A DNA stretch of 13,880 nucleotides from Candidatus Methanophagales archaeon ANME-1-THS. GTDB taxonomy: Archaea > Halobacteriota > Syntropharchaeia > Alkanophagales > Methanospirareceae. Every line of letters starts with the position of its first letter. Within the stretch, counting starts at the first letter, position 1. Where the stretch lies: contig RXIE01000078.1 in assembly GCA_004212135.1 (NCBI GenBank), forward strand, positions 1-13,880. Reading direction: 5' to 3'. The notes beneath the pieces are model-generated. The model was given only the letters and a program-made list of their open reading frames with translations, was not told the origin of the DNA and searched no databases. Below are positions 13,768-13,880 of this stretch, in pieces. A program made the position numbers and the translations under genes.

Positions 13768-13880
13768 TCAACCAACCTTCTTCCGCTTTTCCATAGCCCG
13801 TAATCGTGGGTCATTTTTGTGACCATTTCGCCAGAAGATGTACCTCCGAATGGCTCTCGTTTGTTCCTTCTTATCCTGGT
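13768..13880 (-). CDS. C-terminal end of a probable transposase (partial)
   Basis: The last 36 residues of a minus-strand gene are visible, entering from the right edge and ending at a TGA at 13768-13770. The stretch EQTRAIRRYIFWRNGH and the basic tail (EKRKKVG) resemble the extreme C-terminus of DDE transposases of the IS630 kind, in which a helix with RYI-WRN ends the protein. Base composition returns to about 50% GC here, unlike the AT-rich gene just to its left. The family assignment rests on this short tail only, and terminal inverted repeats were not recognised. Confidence 0.42.
   Translation of the reverse strand, partial: QDKKEQTRAIRRYIFWRNGHKNDPRLRAMEKRKKVG

Overview
The window looks like archaeal DNA, most likely from an anaerobic euryarchaeon of the Halobacteriota kind (methane- or alkane-oxidising, or Archaeoglobus-like). 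Evidence: A/T-rich TATA-type promoter boxes about 25 bases ahead of expected transcript starts, T-tract terminators, strong GGAGGTGA-type ribosome sites, an HdrA-like multi-iron-sulfur protein, and fused TlpA/CcdA thiol-redox proteins. The exact lineage cannot be fixed from the sequence alone.

Left part (1-9744), fairly GC-balanced, is one redox neighbourhood. On the minus strand, reading leftward from 3898, is a three-gene operon for a membrane-bound, Tat-exported molybdenum or tungsten enzyme: a formate-dehydrogenase-like catalytic subunit with Cys where the best-known relatives have selenocysteine, a four-cluster ferredoxin subunit, and a DmsC-type membrane anchor cut by the window edge. 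Diverging from it on the plus strand are a small coiled-coil protein, a TlpA-CcdA fusion (thioredoxin domain plus transmembrane electron carrier) and a rhodanese-TlpA fusion; the last two should act outside the membrane. Convergent to these, on the minus strand, are a TorD/DmsD-family molybdoenzyme chaperone and, overlapping it by 4 bases, a 697-residue HdrA/MvhD-like iron-sulfur protein with a degenerate flavin domain. Together they suggest an exported formate (or other small substrate) oxidoreductase, its cytoplasmic assembly and electron-transfer factors, and a dedicated extracytoplasmic thiol/sulfur redox branch.

Right part (9745-13880) is visibly more AT-rich and different in kind. After a 354-base non-coding gap with a promoter comes a 651-residue secreted protein with two near-identical helix-turn-helix-like repeats, proline-rich repeats, an unrecognised middle domain and two PPC-like beta domains. 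Its 3' third plus its downstream T-rich tail is duplicated about 1.2 kb further on as a truncated copy that has lost the signal peptide and most of the protein. Each copy is followed by a small single-membrane-span protein. At the right edge is the end of a minus-strand gene that looks like a transposase, in keeping with a rearranged accessory region.

The most notable items are the exported helix-turn-helix-like repeats, the 45-base double-palindrome sitting in frame inside the HdrA-like gene, the HdrA-like protein itself, the two TlpA fusions beside the molybdoenzyme, and the duplicated and internally deleted PPC gene.
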